Part shown: in pieces, positions 4,575 through 8,859 of the stretch
Layout of the letters: every line of letters starts with the position of its first letter
Position numbering within the stretch: the first letter of the stretch is position 1
NCBI GenBank assembly: GCA_023430365.1
Contig: JAEZAS010000538.1
Coordinates: 1 to 8,859 of the forward strand
Direction of reading: 5' to 3'
DNA: 8,859 nt
DNA from: Planctomycetota bacterium
GTDB taxonomy: Bacteria; Planctomycetota; Planctomycetia; Pirellulales; Pirellulaceae
Made by a program: the position numbers and the translations under genes
The notes under the pieces: generated by a model
What the model saw: only the letters and a program-made list of their open reading frames with translations
What the model was told of the DNA's origin: nothing
Databases searched by the model: none

Positions 4575-4609
4575 GAAAAAAGCCCGGCGCCACCGAGTGA
4601 CGCCGGGCT
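4575..4609 (-). terminator. rho-independent terminator upstream of the tRNA cluster
   Basis: On the minus strand AGCCCGGCG and CGCCGGGCT form a perfect 9-bp stem, extended by TCAC/GTGG to a 3-base loop, and followed by six T's (ending about 4575). It would end transcription coming from the kinase operon or from a small transcript in 4610-4926, and insulates the tRNA cluster that begins about 30 bases further on. Confidence 0.9.
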
Positions 4610-4926
4610 GTAAAGTCATCTGACTTCAGCCAAAGTGGCATCACCCGCGCAGCCTGGGATCGATGGCAAACAGCACGGCGCCGAGCCATTCGCCTCGTTC
4701 ACCGTACCGACGTTTTCCCAGCGACAAACGATTCACAGGACCTTCCTTACCAGACTTGATGCGGTTGTTGTTGTCTTACAAGGTGAAAGAGCCGGACCTG
4801 GCCAAGAGGTTCGCGGCAATATCGCAAGGAGCGACAAAAGAGTGGATGCGCCCGCGCGGGAGCTTATTCCCGGCGATGGCTGGCGGTTGCCGGATCCTTC
4901 GGGCCGACCAGCGGCGCCGTCGGGGC
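4610..4926. other. long 3' region with no firm gene
   Basis: About 317 bases separate the kinase stop from the terminator. Plus-strand frames of about 90-110 residues are open here, but they overlap each other and one runs into the kinase gene, so they are probably not real. The central part (about 4755-4790) is noticeably less GC-rich than the flanks. A small minus-strand reading frame lies at 4641-4736. I recognise no RNA family motif (RNase P, tmRNA and SRP signatures are absent). Confidence 0.4.
4641..4736 (-). CDS. possible 31-residue small ORF
   Basis: A GTG (4734-4736) follows AGGAAGG by about four bases and opens a frame of 31 codons ending in TGA at 4641-4643. The peptide is basic at the start, then has G-E-R-G-E-W-L-G and a short hydrophobic stretch. 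The frame stays open for 13 codons upstream of the GTG to a TAA. A strong terminator follows about 30 bases after the stop, so the locus has start signal, frame and end signal. At this length the frame can easily be chance, and the spacing to the Shine-Dalgarno is short. No family is recognised. Confidence 0.25.
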   Translation of the reverse strand: MNRLSLGKRRYGERGEWLGAVLFAIDPRLRG

Positions 4927-7038
4927 TCAGGCGATCGCCGTTAGTCGCGGACCGGTCGATTCGCCGGTGTGACTAGCCAGCAGGGCGCGCAACACATTGA
5001 AATCAACCGGCTTGATCAGGTGATGGTCGAAGCCCGACTGTCCCGACCGCTTGCGGTCCTCTTCCTGGCCGTAGCCGCTGACCGCGACGAGGAGTGTTTG
5101 CTTCAGCGTGCCGTCGTTCCGCAGCCGGCGCGCGACCTCGTAGCCGTTAAGCCCCGGCAGACCGATGTCGAGCAGCACCACGTCCGGACGATAGCTGCGG
5201 GCGAGGTCCAGCGCCGAGATGCCATCCCGAGCCAGGCGAACTTCGTGCTCGCCCGTTCGCAGCAGGACAGCGAGCGTTTCGGCAGCGTCGATATTGTCGT
5301 CGACAATCAAAATGCGGCAGGCGTTGCGCTTCGACTCCACTGCCGGCGTCTTGCAGGGAGTCGACGGTACGATGTGTTCCTGGCTAACGAGGGGGAGCGT
5401 GACGACAAACTCGCTCCCTTTACCAATCCCATCACTATGGCCGCGCACAACTCCGCCGTGCATCTCGACAAGCCTGCGCACGAGCGTCAGGCCGATGCCA
5501 AGCCCACCTTGCGAGCGGTCGAGCGATCGGTCGACCTGCGTGAACAACTCGAAGACGTCGGCCAGCATCTCGGCGGGAATGCCCGCTCCGGTGTCGGTAA
5601 TGCGTATCGAGACTTCTCCCTGTCCTGGCTCCACGGCGATGGAAATCTGGCCGTGATCGGGGGTGTACTTCGCCGCATTGTTGAGCAGATTGGCAAAGAC
5701 CTGCGACAGTCTCGCAGGATCTCCCTGGACCAGGAGAGGTTCCTCGGGAACGCTCAATGCCAGGTTGTGCGAATGGGCCTCGATGATGGGCCGGCTGGTT
5801 TCGACGGCACTGGAAATGACGGAACCGATGGCCAGCAGTTCCTGCCGAAGTTGGATTTTGCCCCGCGTGATGCGCGAGACATCCAGCAGGTCGTCGACCA
5901 GTCGCACCAGGTGTGTGACCTGGCGGTCCATCACGTCGCGAGCCCACTTGATCTCTTCCCCTTCCGGGCCGATCAATTGCAGCAGGTCGAGCGCATTGCG
6001 AATCGGCGCGAGCGGGTTGCGCAGCTCGTGCGCAAGCATGGCCAGAAATTCGTTCTTGCGCTGGTCGTTTTCTTGGATGTCGCGCACCAGCATTGCGTTG
6101 TCGAGCGCGATGGCCGCCCGGCTGGCGAGGTCTTCGGCCAACGCCAGATCTTCTTTGCCGAGCTGATTGGGGCGTTGCCAGGTGAGCGTGAGCGCTCCCA
6201 GGGTCCGCCCGCGAGCCGTGAGCGGCAGGACCAGCGCGGAGCTGATCTGCCCGGCGAAGGGGCCAATTTCGTCCTCGAACGCGTATACGATTTCCAGATT
6301 GTCGAGCTGCTCCGGAGTGCCTGAGGCGAGCACGCGATCGTGGCAACTTCTCAGGTCATCCTGAGGAGCCGAACTGCCACTGATCGTGTGGAATCGCAGT
6401 ACGTTGGTGGACTCGTCCTTCCAGGCGAGTTCGCTCTTCCACGGCTGGCCATGGGTCGGCACGTGGGTAAACCCCGCCATGTCGGCCAGGGCAGTGACGA
6501 ATACTCGCAGCAGTTGGCGGATCGTCGTTTCCGTATCGAGCGAAGCGGTCAGGGCCCGGCTGGCTTCGGCCAGGAAAGCGGATCGCCGGGCCGATTCCTC
6601 GGCTGCCGCTCGCTGGGCCTGCTCCTCGGCCTGGCGAGCGACCTGTTTGCGCAAGCGGAACAGATCGATGAAGACCCGCACCTTGGCCCGGAGGATTTCC
6701 GGCACTACAGGAGTGGGGAGATAGTCGACGCCGCCCGTCGCGTAGCCCTGGGCGGTATGCACCTCGTCGGCAAAGGCGGTGAGAAAGATAATCGGCGTGT
6801 GAGCCGATCGTCGTCGTTGGCGGATGAGCTGCGCCGTCTCGAAGCCGTCCATCCCCGGCATGTTCACATCGAGCAGGATGACGGCGAAGTCGTGCTTCAG
6901 GACTTGTTTTAACGCCTCCTGCCCCGAGCGCACGGCAATCAGGTTCTCACCCAATTCCTCCAATACCGATCGATAGACGAGCAGCTTGTCGGCCAGATCG
7001 TCGCAGATCAGGATGTTGATTTTGTCCGAATCAACCAT
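4927..7038 (-). CDS. hybrid sensor histidine kinase (REC-GAF-HisKA-HATPase-REC)
   Basis: Cytoplasmic kinase of 703 residues from the ATG at 7036-7038; no membrane segment is visible. Domains in order: receiver (about 5-125; phosphoacceptor D57 in L-L-D-V-N-M-P-G), a Gln/Ala/Arg-rich coiled linker (about 125-165), a GAF-type sensor domain (about 170-315), HisKA with the autophosphorylated H337 in L-A-H-E-L-R-N-P-L, an HATPase domain with the N box (near 445), D-T-G-A-G-I-P (near 481) and G-I-G-L-T-L (near 510), and a C-terminal receiver (about 580-695; D624 in L-L-D-I-G-L-P-G, conserved Lys in I-K-P-V-D). The N-terminal receiver has Thr in place of the conserved Lys (Y-L-P-T-P-V). It lies 75 bases downstream of another hybrid kinase and is probably co-transcribed. 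An in-frame ATG at 7072-7074 would add 12 atypical residues; neither start has a good Shine-Dalgarno. The signal is unknown. Confidence 0.92.
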   Translation of the reverse strand: MVDSDKINILICDDLADKLLVYRSVLEELGENLIAVRSGQEALKQVLKHDFAVILLDVNMPGMDGFETAQLIRQRRRSAHTPIIFLTAFADEVHTAQGYATGGVDYLPTPVVPEILRAKVRVFIDLFRLRKQVARQAEEQAQRAAAEESARRSAFLAEASRALTASLDTETTIRQLLRVFVTALADMAGFTHVPTHGQPWKSELAWKDESTNVLRFHTISGSSAPQDDLRSCHDRVLASGTPEQLDNLEIVYAFEDEIGPFAGQISSALVLPLTARGRTLGALTLTWQRPNQLGKEDLALAEDLASRAAIALDNAMLVRDIQENDQRKNEFLAMLAHELRNPLAPIRNALDLLQLIGPEGEEIKWARDVMDRQVTHLVRLVDDLLDVSRITRGKIQLRQELLAIGSVISSAVETSRPIIEAHSHNLALSVPEEPLLVQGDPARLSQVFANLLNNAAKYTPDHGQISIAVEPGQGEVSIRITDTGAGIPAEMLADVFELFTQVDRSLDRSQGGLGIGLTLVRRLVEMHGGVVRGHSDGIGKGSEFVVTLPLVSQEHIVPSTPCKTPAVESKRNACRILIVDDNIDAAETLAVLLRTGEHEVRLARDGISALDLARSYRPDVVLLDIGLPGLNGYEVARRLRNDGTLKQTLLVAVSGYGQEEDRKRSGQSGFDHHLIKPVDFNVLRALLASHTGESTGPRLTAIA

Positions 7039-7113
7039 GGGTGAACAACTTGCGCTGGGCAGGGCGGGCCACATCCCGGCGGCCCCTAGTCGTTGATTTT
7101 AAACAAACAAGGC

Positions 7114-8859
<1,746 letters not shown>

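Noticed and set aside
4635..4976. Overlapping plus-strand frames of about 90-113 codons right of the terminator
   Set aside because: No ribosome binding site, mutual overlap and extension into the kinase gene; described instead as an unresolved stretch.
4969..6324. Plus-strand open frame of 451 codons
   Set aside because: It is fully antisense to a kinase with all catalytic motifs in place, so it is a shadow of high-GC codon use.

Overview
The window is high-GC bacterial DNA that looks most like a Planctomycete (Pirellulales-like); this is an inference. It rests on three things: a chain of hybrid sensor kinases with several receiver domains, tRNA genes without an encoded CCA, and a secreted histidine-rich protein of no obvious family. 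Nothing in the sequence fixes the taxon. Almost every gene reads on the minus strand, so transcription runs from right to left.

Layout from the left: (1) a possible 3' end of a plus-strand gene (1-69) converges on a secreted His-rich protein (121-783, minus), with a small perfect hairpin between them. (2) An SPFH/Band-7 protein (1127-2227, minus) starts at a GTG with a textbook Shine-Dalgarno and ends at a strong rho-independent terminator. (3) A tRNA cluster (2710-4545, all minus) holds eight tRNA genes and one HNH endonuclease gene; several of the tRNAs are irregular in acceptor stem, D arm, position 33, T arm or class. (4) A minus-strand terminator (4575-4609) precedes a poorly explained stretch of about 320 bases. 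(5) Two hybrid histidine kinases follow each other (4927-7038 and 7114 to beyond the right edge). They probably form one operon and a multistep phosphorelay, since one carries two receivers and the other three receiver-like domains, one of them with a degenerate phosphorylation site.

The most unusual signal lies between the genes. Inverted repeats with 22-32-base arms and loops of about 26-30 bases recur at 971-1050, 2959-3038, 3816-3903, 4080-4153 and 4373-4466. A solitary arm sits at 2284-2312. Arm sequence differs from locus to locus, but in four of the five hairpins and in the solitary arm the arms are built from tandem seven-base units (for example GCGGAAT, TCAGGAG, AATGTCG, CCGCTTT). 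Geometry is kept while sequence is not. The nearest described analogue I know is the heptameric STRR repeats of filamentous cyanobacteria. A second notable signal is an exact 67-residue threefold repeat in the N-terminal half of the SPFH protein.
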